NCBI GenBank assembly: GCA_947601485.1
Contig: CANQGF010000006.1
Coordinates: 1-36,202 of the forward strand
DNA: 36,202 nucleotides
Source: an uncultured Bacilli bacterium
GTDB lineage: Bacteria > Bacillota_I > Bacilli_A > RF39 > UBA660
Reading direction: 5' to 3'
The notes beneath the pieces were generated by a model, which saw nothing but the letters and a program-made list of their open reading frames with translations, was not told the DNA's origin and searched no databases. Both the position numbers and the translations under genes were made by a program. This document shows, piece by piece, positions 8,476 to 16,959 of the stretch (positions within the stretch are counted from its first letter, which is position 1; every line of letters starts with the position of its first letter).

Positions 8476-8503
8476 ATAAAAAGAATTAAAAAGTGCCATA
8501 ATT
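8473..8503 (+). promoter_or_regulatory. Possible sigma-F/sigma-G-type promoter of sigG
   Basis: TGAATA at 8473-8478 and CATAATT at 8497-8503 with an 18-base spacer. As I recall the sigma-G consensus (GHATR, about 18 bases, CATNHTA), all but the last base match. It lies 19 bases before the sigG ATG and overlaps the stop of the preceding gene. sigG is known in Bacillus to be read by sigma-F and sigma-G. Confidence 0.5.
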
Positions 8504-8521
8504 TAGTTGAAAGGAATAGTT

Positions 8522-9298
8522 ATGGCAAGATATAAAGTTGATATAACGGGTATAAATACTAATGATTTAGAAGTTTTAAATAAAGATACTTCTGATAAAT
8601 TATTTGAAAGATATCATAATGGGGACGCAACCGCTAAAGAAGAATTAATTAATGGTAATTTAAGATTAGTTTTGTCAACAATTCAAAGATTTAGTAATTC
8701 AAAATTTAATATGGATGATTTATTTCAAGTTGGAGTAATTGGATTAATTAAAGCGATTGAGAATTTTGATACTTCTTTAAATCTTCGCTTATCTACTTAT
8801 GCAGTGCCTTTAATTTTGGGAGAAGTTAAAAGATATATTAGAGATAATACAGAAGTTAGAGTAAGTAGAAGTATTAAAGATTTAGCTTATAAAATAGTTC
8901 GTTTTCAAGATGATTATATGAGTGAACATGGAATATTACCCACCAATGATATTATTGCTAAATCTTTAGGAATTGAAGAATATGAAATTGCTTATGCTCT
9001 AGATTCTTTGAAAGATCCTATGAGTATTTTTGAACCAATATATAATGATGGTGGTGATACCATTTATTTATCTGATCAAATTGCTGATACTAAAGATTTA
9101 GCTAGTGATAAAGATATGTTAATTTCTTTAAGAAGGGCTTTGCAAAAAATAAAAGAAAGAGAAAAACAAATACTAATATCTAGATTTATTGTTGGTAAAA
9201 CACAAATGGAAATTGCTGATATAATGGGTATTTCTCAAGCTCAAGTTTCCAGAATTGAAAAAAACGCGATTGAAAATGTGCGAAAATTAATTAAATAG
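8522..9298 (+). CDS. sigG: RNA polymerase sporulation sigma factor SigG
   Basis: Late forespore sigma factor. The 258-residue protein opens with the family N-terminus MARYKVDITGINT, then region 2 (NGNLRLVLSTIQRF, DDLFQVGVIGLIKAI, LSTYAVPLILGEVKRYIRDN), region 3 (VSRSIKDLAYK), the highly conserved SIFEPIYNDGGDTIY segment, and region 4 (GKTQMEIADIMGISQAQVSRIEK). ATG 8522 with GAAAGGA (8509-8514) is preferred to a TTG at 8507 that overlaps this ribosome site. A forespore-type promoter appears just upstream. Together with spoIIGA-sigE and ylmC it keeps the Bacillus-like order. Confidence 0.95.
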   Translation: MARYKVDITGINTNDLEVLNKDTSDKLFERYHNGDATAKEELINGNLRLVLSTIQRFSNSKFNMDDLFQVGVIGLIKAIENFDTSLNLRLSTYAVPLILGEVKRYIRDNTEVRVSRSIKDLAYKIVRFQDDYMSEHGILPTNDIIAKSLGIEEYEIAYALDSLKDPMSIFEPIYNDGGDTIYLSDQIADTKDLASDKDMLISLRRALQKIKEREKQILISRFIVGKTQMEIADIMGISQAQVSRIEKNAIENVRKLIK

Positions 9299-9322
9299 CA
9301 TATAGTTTACTAAGGTGGTTTT

Positions 9323-9547
9323 ATGTTACTTAGTGACTTGCAAACGAAAGATATTATTAATGTTAAAGATGGTAATAATTTAGGACGCATTGTTGATGCT
9401 AAAATAGATAATACAGGTAAAATTTTATATTTTGTTTCCGAGCAAAGAAAATTAGTACGAAAAGTAACTCGAGGTGGCGACATATCTTTTAATTTTGAAA
9501 AAATCAAAAAAATTGGGGAAGATGTCATTTTAGTTGATTTAACGTAA
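9323..9547 (+). CDS. YlmC/YmxH-family PRC-barrel sporulation protein
   Basis: A 74-residue PRC-barrel domain protein. The pattern LLSDLQTKDIINVKDG.NLGRI.DAKID, then beta strands and a final DVILVDL strand, is that of the YlmC/YmxH family, whose genes lie downstream of sigG in Bacillus and clostridia. The molecular role is not established; the family is linked to sporulation by context. AAGGTGG precedes the ATG with about 5 bases of spacing. The gene starts 24 bases after sigG and may share its transcript. Confidence 0.85.
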   Translation: MLLSDLQTKDIINVKDGNNLGRIVDAKIDNTGKILYFVSEQRKLVRKVTRGGDISFNFEKIKKIGEDVILVDLT

Positions 9548-9551
9548 AACT

Positions 9552-9580
9552 TTGACTTATCTTATAGACTTTATTATAAT
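9552..9580 (+). promoter_or_regulatory. murE promoter
   Basis: TTGACT at 9552-9557, 17-base spacer, TATAAT at 9575-9580, 25 bases before the murE start: a good sigma-A promoter, so murE can be read independently of sigG and ylmC. Confidence 0.8.
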
Positions 9581-9604
9581 TAGATTGGAAAAGAAGTGAT
9601 TTTT

Positions 9605-11137
9605 GTGCAAACTTATCATTTAAAAGATTATCTAAACATTTTAAAGGAAAATAATTTATTTGTTAAAACTAATATTAGTTCATTAGATGAAGAAGTTTTA
9701 AATATCTCTTATAATTCGAAAGAAATTAATAGTAAAACTTTATTTATTTGTAAAGGAATAAAGTATAAAGAAGAATATTTAGAAGAAGCTATTGAAAAAG
9801 GAATAATTTGTTATGTTGGAGAAAAAGATAAAATAATAAATGAAGACTTTCCTTATATAGAAGTAAAAGATATTAGAAAAAGTTTATCTTTAATTGCTAT
9901 TTTATATTATAATAATCCCGCTAGTAAACTTAAAACGATTGGTATAACTGGAACAAAAGGTAAATCAACAACAGCTTATTATATAAAAAGTATTTTAGAT
10001 AATTATATGGAATCTTTAAATAAACCTTTAACAGGTATTACTTCATCAATCGATGTCTACGATGGAAAGGATTTAGAAGAATCATTATTAACTAGTCCAG
10101 AGTCTTTAGATTTACAAAGACATTTTGCTAATGCCGTTAATGCTAATATAGAAAATTTTGTGATGGAAGTTTCCAGTCAAGCTTTAAAATATGATCGTGT
10201 TTATGGTATTAATTATGATGTTGGGGTATTTTTAAATATATCTCCTGATCATATAAGTGATGTTGAACATCCAACTTTTGAAGATTATTTTCATTCTAAA
10301 TTAAAATTATTTAAGCAAGTTAAAAATTTATGTCTTAATCTAGATACTGAACATTTAGAAGAAGTTATGGAATATTTAAAGAAAGAAAAAGATAATATAA
10401 ATAATATCATAACCTTTAGTACTAAAAATAAAGGGGCCGATATTTATGCCTATAAAATAAAAAAGATTGATCATAATACAATCAAATTTAAAGTAAGAAC
10501 TAAATCTTTTGAAGATGATATTATTCTTACCATGCCAGGGTTATTTAATGTAGAAAATGCTTTAGCAGCTATTTCAGTCGCGGAAATTTTACATATTCCT
10601 TATAAAAATATTTATAATGGATTAAAATTAGCTCATGCCAGTGGAAGAATGGAAATATCAGTTAGTAAAGATGAAAAAATTATTGCCATTGTTGATTATG
10701 CTCATAATAAATTAAGTTTTGAAAAATTATATAAATCAGTTAAAGAAGAATATCCAAATAAAAAAATTATTACAGTTTTTGGTTGTCCTGGCGGAAAAGC
10801 TTTTAATAGAAGAGAAGATTTAGGATTGTTATCAGGAGAAAATTCATTTAAAACATATTTAACTGCTGAAGATCCTGGGGTAGAAGATCCTTATAAAATA
10901 TGTGAAGAAATAGCATATTATGTTAAAAAAAATAATGGTGAATATGAAATAATTACTGATAGGGAAGAAGCCATTAAAAAAGCTATTTTAGATAATAAAG
11001 AAAGTGTTATTTTAATTACGGGAAAGGGTAATGAAACAAGACAAAAATATGGGAATAAGTATCTTCCTTGGAAAACTGATACTCTATGTGTAAAAGAAGC
11101 CTTAAATGAATATGAAAGTAGTGTAATTTCTAGTTAA
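9605..11137 (+). CDS. murE: MurE-type UDP-N-acetylmuramoyl-tripeptide synthetase
   Basis: Mur ligase that adds the third amino acid to UDP-MurNAc-L-Ala-D-Glu in peptidoglycan synthesis, in the cytosol. The ATP loop GITGTKGKST is at residues 113-122, followed by SSQALKYDRV, a DH motif in SPDHISDVEHP, and the C-terminal domain with DYAHN and a GKGNE(T) motif. The side-chain specificity box, DNPR in diaminopimelate enzymes, reads EDPG here (422-425), so the added residue is not obvious; lysine or another amino acid is possible. GTG 9605 follows AAGAAGTGAT with normal spacing; the GTG at 9596 is itself part of that ribosome site. About 510 residues, the usual length. Confidence 0.92.
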   Translation: MQTYHLKDYLNILKENNLFVKTNISSLDEEVLNISYNSKEINSKTLFICKGIKYKEEYLEEAIEKGIICYVGEKDKIINEDFPYIEVKDIRKSLSLIAILYYNNPASKLKTIGITGTKGKSTTAYYIKSILDNYMESLNKPLTGITSSIDVYDGKDLEESLLTSPESLDLQRHFANAVNANIENFVMEVSSQALKYDRVYGINYDVGVFLNISPDHISDVEHPTFEDYFHSKLKLFKQVKNLCLNLDTEHLEEVMEYLKKEKDNINNIITFSTKNKGADIYAYKIKKIDHNTIKFKVRTKSFEDDIILTMPGLFNVENALAAISVAEILHIPYKNIYNGLKLAHASGRMEISVSKDEKIIAIVDYAHNKLSFEKLYKSVKEEYPNKKIITVFGCPGGKAFNRREDLGLLSGENSFKTYLTAEDPGVEDPYKICEEIAYYVKKNNGEYEIITDREEAIKKAILDNKESVILITGKGNETRQKYGNKYLPWKTDTLCVKEALNEYESSVISS

Positions 11138-11169
11138 AAAAATTCTAAAGTTTGCCTTTAGAATTTTTT
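11137..11169. terminator. Bidirectional terminator between murE and arginase
   Basis: Perfect 14-bp stem AAAAAATTCTAAAG (11137-11150) / CTTTAGAATTTTTT (11156-11169) with a 5-base loop. The A and T runs at its ends serve both converging genes; the arginase stop codon lies inside the stem. Confidence 0.92.
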
Positions 11170-12033
11170 ACTATCTATCTTACTAATAATATTATTAATT
11201 AAGTTACAAGCTATATTATATGTTTTATCATCTTGATCGAATAAAGGATTAAATTCAACTAAATCAAGAGATACTATTTTATCTACATCTTTAAATAAAA
11301 TATCAATCGCTTTATAAGCATCTTCTAAATTAATTCCTTCACTTTCTGGGACTGATACACCTGGGGCTAATTTCGGATCAATTACATCAAGATCATAACT
11401 AATATGAATACCCAAAGTATTTTGACTAGCAATTTTTAAAGTTTCATTTAAAACTTTTTCAATTCCTAAATTTTTAATATCTTCCGTTGTAAATACTTTA
11501 ATACCGGCTTTTTTTAAATTGACAAGTTCTTCTTTATCGATTGAGCGAGCTCCCACAATAACGGTATTTTCATATTTTACAAAAGAAGAATGATGAAAAT
11601 TAGTTAGGGATGCATTGTCAAAACCAGTAATACTTGCTAAAGGAAGTCCATGAATATTACCGGTAATCGTAGTTTTGAAAGTATTATAATCCGGATGAGC
11701 ATCAAACCAAATAATTCCTATATTACCATGATTTTTTTGACTAGCAAGAGCACTACCAATCGCAATCGCATGATCTCCCCCTATAGTAAAAGGAAACTTA
11801 TCTTTATTTTCTATAATTGTTTGATATAATTTTTCATTAAAGATATTTATTTCTTCTTCATTTTTTCTTTTATTTAAAGGATTTTTATCTTTGACAAAAT
11901 TATCTCTATTTTTTATATAAATAACTTCTTTATTTAAATTTTCTAAATATTTCCCTAATTTTAAAGCCCCATCTTTAGCTCCATCAATACTGACTCCTGC
12001 ATCACTAGAAGCACTTATAATTAATGATTTCAT
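11158..12033 (-). CDS. Arginase
   Basis: Manganese ureohydrolase converting arginine to ornithine and urea in the cytosol. All family motifs are visible: GGDHAIAIGS, WFDAHPDYN (the DAHxD metal pair), the arginase-type GNIHGLPLA, SYDLDVIDP (the SxDxDxxDP metal box) and LVEFNP near the end. The NxHG(L/M)P motif favours arginase over agmatinase or formiminoglutamase. The 291-residue length is normal. GAGGTGAAAA precedes the ATG on the reverse strand, and a TACAAT lies about 20 bases further upstream without a clear -35. Single-gene unit, divergent from the large surface-protein gene. Probably supplies nitrogen or proline precursors; the symbol rocF would suit but is not proven. Confidence 0.92.
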   Translation of the reverse strand: MKSLIISASSDAGVSIDGAKDGALKLGKYLENLNKEVIYIKNRDNFVKDKNPLNKRKNEEEINIFNEKLYQTIIENKDKFPFTIGGDHAIAIGSALASQKNHGNIGIIWFDAHPDYNTFKTTITGNIHGLPLASITGFDNASLTNFHHSSFVKYENTVIVGARSIDKEELVNLKKAGIKVFTTEDIKNLGIEKVLNETLKIASQNTLGIHISYDLDVIDPKLAPGVSVPESEGINLEDAYKAIDILFKDVDKIVSLDLVEFNPLFDQDDKTYNIACNLINNIISKIDSKKF

Positions 12034-12118
12034 TTTTCACCTCGTAAAAAAATTGTATCACAACTTGGGATATTTATCTATATTATTATAGGTGTTTTTA
12101 AATCATATAATTAGGTGA

Positions 12119-12148
12119 TTGACATAAAAAATATTCAAGATGTATAAT
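12119..12148 (+). promoter_or_regulatory. Promoter of the large surface protein
   Basis: TTGACA at 12119-12124, 18-base spacer, TATAAT at 12143-12148, followed by AAAGGAG at 12163-12169 before the ATG at 12181. Confidence 0.8.
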
Positions 12149-12180
12149 ATGCTTGTAAAAGAAAAGGAGTTTAAGAAGTA

Positions 12181-15138
12181 ATGAAGTATTTAAAGAAAAT
12201 TTTCACTTATTTATTATTCACTATATCGATTTTTAGCCTTAATTTAATTACAACTTTTGCAATTACAAAGAGTGAAATGGCCGCTAAGATTCAATCATTA
12301 AAAACGAGTTCAAATTTAGGAGATGGTAAATATTATTCTCCTAATAGATATTATTATGGTCTACAATGTTATGCTTTTGCAAATGAAATGGCTGATAATA
12401 TATTTGGTAGTACTAGATATAATGCTCCAAATTTATGGAGTAATTATGATGATATGGTTATTGTCTATGTTGGTGATGTTATCGAATTAATTACATCTTA
12501 TGGAACACACGAAGTTATTGTTATTGATGTAAATGGTGATAATATAACTTTAGCAGATTCTAACTGGCATGGTGACGATATAATTCATTATGGTAGAATA
12601 GAAACTAGAGCTTCTTTGCGTAATCAACTTGTAACTAGATGGCATTATGATGCAAATAATATTACAACTTTAAAAAACACTTTTAAACCAAGTGGTTCAG
12701 TACAAAATTTAGGTAATACTTTTTATGCCCAAATTGTTCCTAAGGCTGCAACTAATTTAGCATTTTCCGCAACTGGTACTAGTAATGCTTCCAAATTAAC
12801 ATTACAAAGCAAAAGTTATACTGATGCCCAAATATGGAAATTTGAACGTCAAAGTGCGGGTTATTATGTTATAACTAATCAAAAAACTGGTTTAGTAATT
12901 GATATTGCTAATGAAGGTAATACTGAAGGTGATCCAGTATATGTATGGGTAAACAGCGGTGGCTTAAAAATGCGTTGGTATATCTACAATTATAATGGTG
13001 GTTATAGATTTGTACCGGAATCTGGCAAAAGTGATATGTTAGGTATTGATATAAGTGCTCGTAATTTTGCTGTTGGTGTTCAACCTCAATTATGGGGTGC
13101 TGAAGATAATGCTAATACAGCTCAAACATTCTTAATTCAAAAATTAGCAGAAAAAGTTGCTTTAAATAGTACAAGTGTTAGTATTGAAAAAGGTAAAACA
13201 TATACCTTAAAAGGAACAATAACTCCAAGTGATACAGCTGATAAAAGTCTTACTTGGACAAGTAGTGATACTGGTGTTGCTACGGTTAAAGATGGTGTTG
13301 TAACTGCTAAAGCCGTAGGGACAACTACTATTACAGTTAAAACTGTTAATGGTAAAAGTGCTAAAGCTACAATTACAGTTACTAATCCATCACTTGATAT
13401 TACAAGTGTTAGCTTAGATCATACAACTCTTACTGTAACAACAGGATATGCTAAAGATTTAATAGCAACAATTAATCCTAGTAATACAACCATGAGTACA
13501 AAATTAAAATGGAGTAGTGATAACGAGACAGTAGCTACTGTTACCGAAAGAGGATTAGTTATTGGAAGAAGTGCTGGTAAAGCAACAATAACTGTTGAAA
13601 CAGTTAATGGCAAAAAAGCTACTTGTTTAGTTACAGTTGAAGATGAATTTATCGATATAACAAGTGTTGGTCTAGATAAAGAAAAAGAAACCATTATTGT
13701 TGGTCAAACCTTAACCTTAACTGGTAAAGTATATCCAACATATACAACAAGAGACAAAACTCTTACCTGGAAAAGTAGTGATGATAAAATAGCTACCGTT
13801 GTAAATGGAGTTGTAACTGCTAAAGCAGTAGGTAAAGTTACTATTACTGCAACAAGTATTAATGGTAAAAGTGCCACTGCTACTATTACCGTAGTAAGCC
13901 CTACAACTGAAATTGTAAGTGTATCTTTAAATAAAACTACAGCTAGTCTTAATATAGGTAAAACAGTTTCTTTAACCGCTACAATAAATCCAAGTAATAC
14001 TACTCAAAGTAAAGAGTTAACTTGGACAAGTAGCAATACATCAGTTGCTACAGTAGATTCCAAAGGTGTAGTTACAGCTAAATCTGCTGGTACTACTACT
14101 ATTACAGTTAAAACAAGTAATGGTAAAACCGCAACATGCAAAATTACAGTTGAAAGCCCTATTACTAAAATTACTTTAGATAAAACATCAGCAACATTAG
14201 ATATTGGAAAAACTGTAACTTTAAAAGCTACTATTAGTCCAAGTAATACAACAATGAGTAAAAATTTAATTTGGCATAGCAGTAATGAAAGTGTTGCTAG
14301 TGTTGATGCAAATGGTAAAGTAGCAGCTAAAAGTGCAGGAACAACCACAATAACAGCAGTTACATCAAATGGTTTAGTTGCTACATGTACAGTAAAAGTA
14401 AATGCAAGCAATGATAAACCAGCTGATACAACTAAACCAGAAACAGATAATAAAGAAGATAGTACTGATAAAAATAATACAGATAATAACACTACTACTA
14501 ATACTGATAACACTGATACTAATAAAGATACTACTAAATTAAGCAATGATAATACAATTAAAACACTTATAATAGATGGTAAAGAAATAGAAGTTAGCGA
14601 TACAATTAATTATCAAACTAATAATGATGATATTTTATTAGAAATAACATTGAATAGTGAAAAAGCAACTTATGAAGTTATTAAAAATCCATTCACTGAT
14701 GGTATAAATAATGTTCTAGTATTAGTAACAGCTGAAGATGGAACATTAAAAGTTTATACAATAGTAGTTAATAAAGTGATTGGAAATTTAAGTAGTAATA
14801 CTAGTGTTAAAATTAAAGTTGATGATGAAGAAGTTAAATTTAAAGATAATGAGGCTTCATTAACTGTAGGTTACTTTAAAAACAAATTAAAATATAGTTG
14901 TATTACTGAAGATGAAAATGCTAAATGTAATATCGATTATAAAGATTTAAAAGTTGGTAAAAATAAAGTAACATTTAAAGTTGTTGCGCCAGATAATGCA
15001 AGTGTTACATACGTTTTAAATATTACAAGAACAGCAACATTACTATATATTTTGATTGCGGGTGGCATCCTTGTAGTAGCTTCTTTAGTGGTAATCATTA
15101 TTATAGTGGAAAAGAAAAAACAAGATAGTAAAAATTAA
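12181..15138 (+). CDS. Large membrane-anchored surface protein: CHAP-like, ricin-like and five Ig-like (BIG2) domains
   Basis: 985 residues. A signal peptide ends near TTFA (residue 27). Residues ~28-160 look like a CHAP/papain-like amidase domain: LQCYAFANEM gives Cys63, SYGTHEVIVIDV gives His110, and ADSNWHG supplies a possible third residue (D126 or N128). Residues ~175-322 resemble a ricin-type beta-trefoil lectin (QIWKFE and QTFLI motifs). Five bacterial Ig-like BIG2 repeats follow at about 326-400, 407-486, 493-571, 578-658 and 661-739, each with (T/S)W.SS...VA(T/S)V and a G..TIT strand. An Asn/Thr/Asp linker (741-786), two cadherin-like beta-sandwich segments and a membrane helix (953-977) with a basic tail complete it. 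No LPXTG. Probably a surface hydrolase or adhesin binding glycans or peptidoglycan; hydrolase activity is inferred. Confidence 0.85.
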   Translation: MKYLKKIFTYLLFTISIFSLNLITTFAITKSEMAAKIQSLKTSSNLGDGKYYSPNRYYYGLQCYAFANEMADNIFGSTRYNAPNLWSNYDDMVIVYVGDVIELITSYGTHEVIVIDVNGDNITLADSNWHGDDIIHYGRIETRASLRNQLVTRWHYDANNITTLKNTFKPSGSVQNLGNTFYAQIVPKAATNLAFSATGTSNASKLTLQSKSYTDAQIWKFERQSAGYYVITNQKTGLVIDIANEGNTEGDPVYVWVNSGGLKMRWYIYNYNGGYRFVPESGKSDMLGIDISARNFAVGVQPQLWGAEDNANTAQTFLIQKLAEKVALNSTSVSIEKGKTYTLKGTITPSDTADKSLTWTSSDTGVATVKDGVVTAKAVGTTTITVKTVNGKSAKATITVTNPSLDITSVSLDHTTLTVTTGYAKDLIATINPSNTTMSTKLKWSSDNETVATVTERGLVIGRSAGKATITVETVNGKKATCLVTVEDEFIDITSVGLDKEKETIIVGQTLTLTGKVYPTYTTRDKTLTWKSSDDKIATVVNGVVTAKAVGKVTITATSINGKSATATITVVSPTTEIVSVSLNKTTASLNIGKTVSLTATINPSNTTQSKELTWTSSNTSVATVDSKGVVTAKSAGTTTITVKTSNGKTATCKITVESPITKITLDKTSATLDIGKTVTLKATISPSNTTMSKNLIWHSSNESVASVDANGKVAAKSAGTTTITAVTSNGLVATCTVKVNASNDKPADTTKPETDNKEDSTDKNNTDNNTTTNTDNTDTNKDTTKLSNDNTIKTLIIDGKEIEVSDTINYQTNNDDILLEITLNSEKATYEVIKNPFTDGINNVLVLVTAEDGTLKVYTIVVNKVIGNLSSNTSVKIKVDDEEVKFKDNEASLTVGYFKNKLKYSCITEDENAKCNIDYKDLKVGKNKVTFKVVAPDNASVTYVLNITRTATLLYILIAGGILVVASLVVIIIIVEKKKQDSKN
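13156..14397 (+). repeat. Five tandem Ig-like (BIG2) repeat units in coding sequence
   Basis: Five units of about 75-80 codons with recurring elements (LTWTSS, GVVTAK, GTTTITVKT.NGK). Units 4 and 5 are the most similar to each other, as are parts of units 1 and 3, which implies stepwise duplication and makes the array prone to copy-number change. Confidence 0.85.
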
Positions 15139-15143
15139 ATATT

Positions 15144-15170
15144 AGAGATTGCTTAATGCATCTCTTTTTA
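15144..15170 (+). terminator. Terminator after the surface protein
   Basis: AGAGAT-t-GC, short loop, GC-ATCTCT followed by TTTTTA. Confidence 0.75.
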
Positions 15171-15192
15171 TTTTGATTAAGCCTGGGATAAC

Positions 15193-15222
15193 TTTACATG
15201 ATCCTTAAAAATGTGATATACT
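15193..15222 (+). promoter_or_regulatory. lspA promoter
   Basis: TTTACA at 15193-15198, 18-base spacer and an extended -10, TGaTATACT (TATACT at 15217-15222), 15 bases before the lspA ATG. Confidence 0.6.
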
Positions 15223-15237
15223 TATTAAGTGATTCGT

Positions 15238-15693
15238 ATGAAGAAAAAAATCTTTATAATAACGGTTTTATTTCTTATATTAGATATAATAACTAAATTA
15301 TTAATTGATTTTAATATGAATTTATCTCATAGTATTACAATTATTAGTAGTTTCTTTTATTTGACTAAAGTATATAATTATGGAGCTTCTTGGAGTGTTT
15401 TATCAGGTTATAACATCTTACTTATTATAATTACGATAATTATGCTAATAATATTATATTTTTATCAAAAAAAATTTCGGGAAAATAAGAGAAATATTTT
15501 AGCCTTTGGTTTATTATATGGGGGAATTTTAGGCAATTTATTAAATAGAATAGTATATGGTTATGTTATAGATTTTTTAGATTTTAAAATCTTTAATTAT
15601 GATTTTCCAGTTTTTAATTTTGCTGATACTTTTATTGTATTTGGGCTTATTTTACTTATAATTGCCATTATTAAAAAGGAAGATGAAGTTTGA
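15238..15693 (+). CDS. lspA: Lipoprotein signal peptidase LspA (signal peptidase II)
   Basis: Membrane aspartic protease that removes signal peptides from prolipoproteins such as the one at 25533. Four hydrophobic segments in 151 residues. Motifs: LDIITK near the N-terminus, YNYGASWSVL (the NxGAxxS box, residues 47-54), GNLLNR...GYVIDFLDF, and FNFADTF. The catalytic aspartates correspond to D112 (VIDF) and D130 (FNFAD). The usual GNxxDR box has Asn103 instead of Asp; that position is not one of the catalytic dyad. ATG 15238 with AAGTGAT just before it is preferred to the GTG at 15229, which is part of that ribosome site. Its TGA overlaps the TTG start of the next gene, as in the Bacillus lspA-ylyB pair. 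Confidence 0.92.
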   Translation: MKKKIFIITVLFLILDIITKLLIDFNMNLSHSITIISSFFYLTKVYNYGASWSVLSGYNILLIIITIIMLIILYFYQKKFRENKRNILAFGLLYGGILGNLLNRIVYGYVIDFLDFKIFNYDFPVFNFADTFIVFGLILLIIAIIKKEDEV

Positions 15694-16586
15694 AAATAAT
15701 TGTTAATGATAATATAGATATTAGAATAGATAAATATTTAAGTTTATGTAACGATATAGCTTTTAGCAGGGAATTAATTACTAAAATGTTAAAAGATGGA
15801 TATATTTTAGTTAATGGTAAAAATATAAAACCTAGTTATAAAGTTAAATTAAACGATGAAATAGATATTGATGATAGTTATAAAATACATGATGATATCA
15901 TTCCAGAAGAAGTGGATTTTAAAATTGTTTATGAAGATGATTATTTAATGGTTATTGATAAACCTAGTGGTCTAGTAGTTCATCCTGGAAATGGTCATTA
16001 TGATAATACTTTGGTTAACGGACTTAAATATTATACGGATAATTTAAGTGATGTTGGGGGAGATGAAAGAGTAGGAATAGTTCATCGTCTTGATAAAGAT
16101 ACATCGGGTTTAATGATGGTTGCTAAAACTAATGAAGTCCATAATATTTTAGCTGAAGCTTTTAAAAATAAAGAAATTCACCGTGAATATGTAGCACTTC
16201 TTATTGGTGAATTTCCTAGTGATACAGCAAAAATTGATGCTCCGATTGGAAGAAGTAAGAAATATTTCAATCGTATGGAAGTAACCTCGACTGGTAAAAA
16301 AGCAATTACTAATCTTAAAGTTTTAAAAAGATATAAAGATTATACATTAGTTAGTTTAATTTTAGAGACAGGGAGAACTCACCAAATAAGAGTTCACTTA
16401 TCTTATATTGGCTATCCAATTTATAATGATCCTGTTTATCAAAATAAAAAAACAACGCCATTTGGTCAGTTTCTTCATTCTCGTCATTTAGAATTTACTC
16501 ATCCTATAACCAAAGAAAAAATGGCCTTTGATAGCCAAATTCCTAAACCTTTTCAAGATTTTTTAGATACTCTTTCAGTTAAATAA
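15690..16586 (+). CDS. RluD/YlyB-family rRNA pseudouridine synthase
   Basis: Converts specific uridines in large-subunit rRNA to pseudouridine. An N-terminal S4 RNA-binding domain (residues ~10-60, including LKDGYILVNGK) precedes the RluA-type catalytic domain, whose VHRLDKDTSGLM motif supplies the catalytic Asp135 and whose GRTHQIRVHLS motif is also typical. 298 residues. The TTG start overlaps the lspA stop, with AAAAGGA about 9 bases upstream, so translation is coupled. The exact target uridine cannot be told. The 3' end overlaps the converging gene by 8 bases. Confidence 0.92.
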   Translation: MKIIVNDNIDIRIDKYLSLCNDIAFSRELITKMLKDGYILVNGKNIKPSYKVKLNDEIDIDDSYKIHDDIIPEEVDFKIVYEDDYLMVIDKPSGLVVHPGNGHYDNTLVNGLKYYTDNLSDVGGDERVGIVHRLDKDTSGLMMVAKTNEVHNILAEAFKNKEIHREYVALLIGEFPSDTAKIDAPIGRSKKYFNRMEVTSTGKKAITNLKVLKRYKDYTLVSLILETGRTHQIRVHLSYIGYPIYNDPVYQNKKTTPFGQFLHSRHLEFTHPITKEKMAFDSQIPKPFQDFLDTLSVK

Positions 16587-16899
16587 GAACTAAAATATTA
16601 GAAAAAACAAAGACAACAAAACCAAAATAAGGAAGACTTAATAATTGATAATGACCAAAAACTTTTTTGATTTTTCTAATTAGTAAGAAAGATAAAATGA
16701 CTAATGTCAAGCCAAGTAAAATATTGTAAACAAGATAACTTTTATTACCGAGTAATAAAGTTAAGATAAAAATAACAATGTAATTAGTACATAATAAAAA
16801 TGTGAGGTCATTATCTAGCTTATCATGCCAAACTATTTTGCAAATTGGCACTGTAATATAAATTATTACAGCCATATAAATAAGAAAAAATATATTCAT
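16579..16899 (-). CDS. Small four-helix membrane protein, unknown
   Basis: 106 residues with four hydrophobic segments (about 2-20, 32-52, 57-75, 87-104) joined by short polar loops. AAAGGGTGGAAT on the reverse strand gives the ATG a good ribosome site, and the sequence has no sign of being a shadow of another gene, since only 8 bases overlap rluD. I do not recognise the family. Confidence 0.65.
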   Translation of the reverse strand: MNIFFLIYMAVIIYITVPICKIVWHDKLDNDLTFLLCTNYIVIFILTLLLGNKSYLVYNILLGLTLVILSFLLIRKIKKVFGHYQLLSLPYFGFVVFVFSNILVLI

Positions 16900-16909
16900 T
16901 ATTCCACCC

Positions 16910-16938
16910 TTTACTAATATTATGAAATGGGGTAGAAT
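16910..16938 (+). promoter_or_regulatory. Promoter of the rhomboid gene
   Basis: TTTACT at 16910-16915, 17-base spacer, TAGAAT at 16933-16938. Transcription would start near 16945, which excludes the ATG at 16942 and supports the one at 16960. Confidence 0.55.
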
Positions 16939-16959
16939 AATATGAAAGGAGTTAAATCA

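Noticed and set aside
13419-14546. Two long reverse-strand open frames opposite the Ig-like repeats
   Set aside because: Shadows caused by the Thr/Ser-rich repeats, giving Val/Leu-rich antisense translations without ribosome sites.
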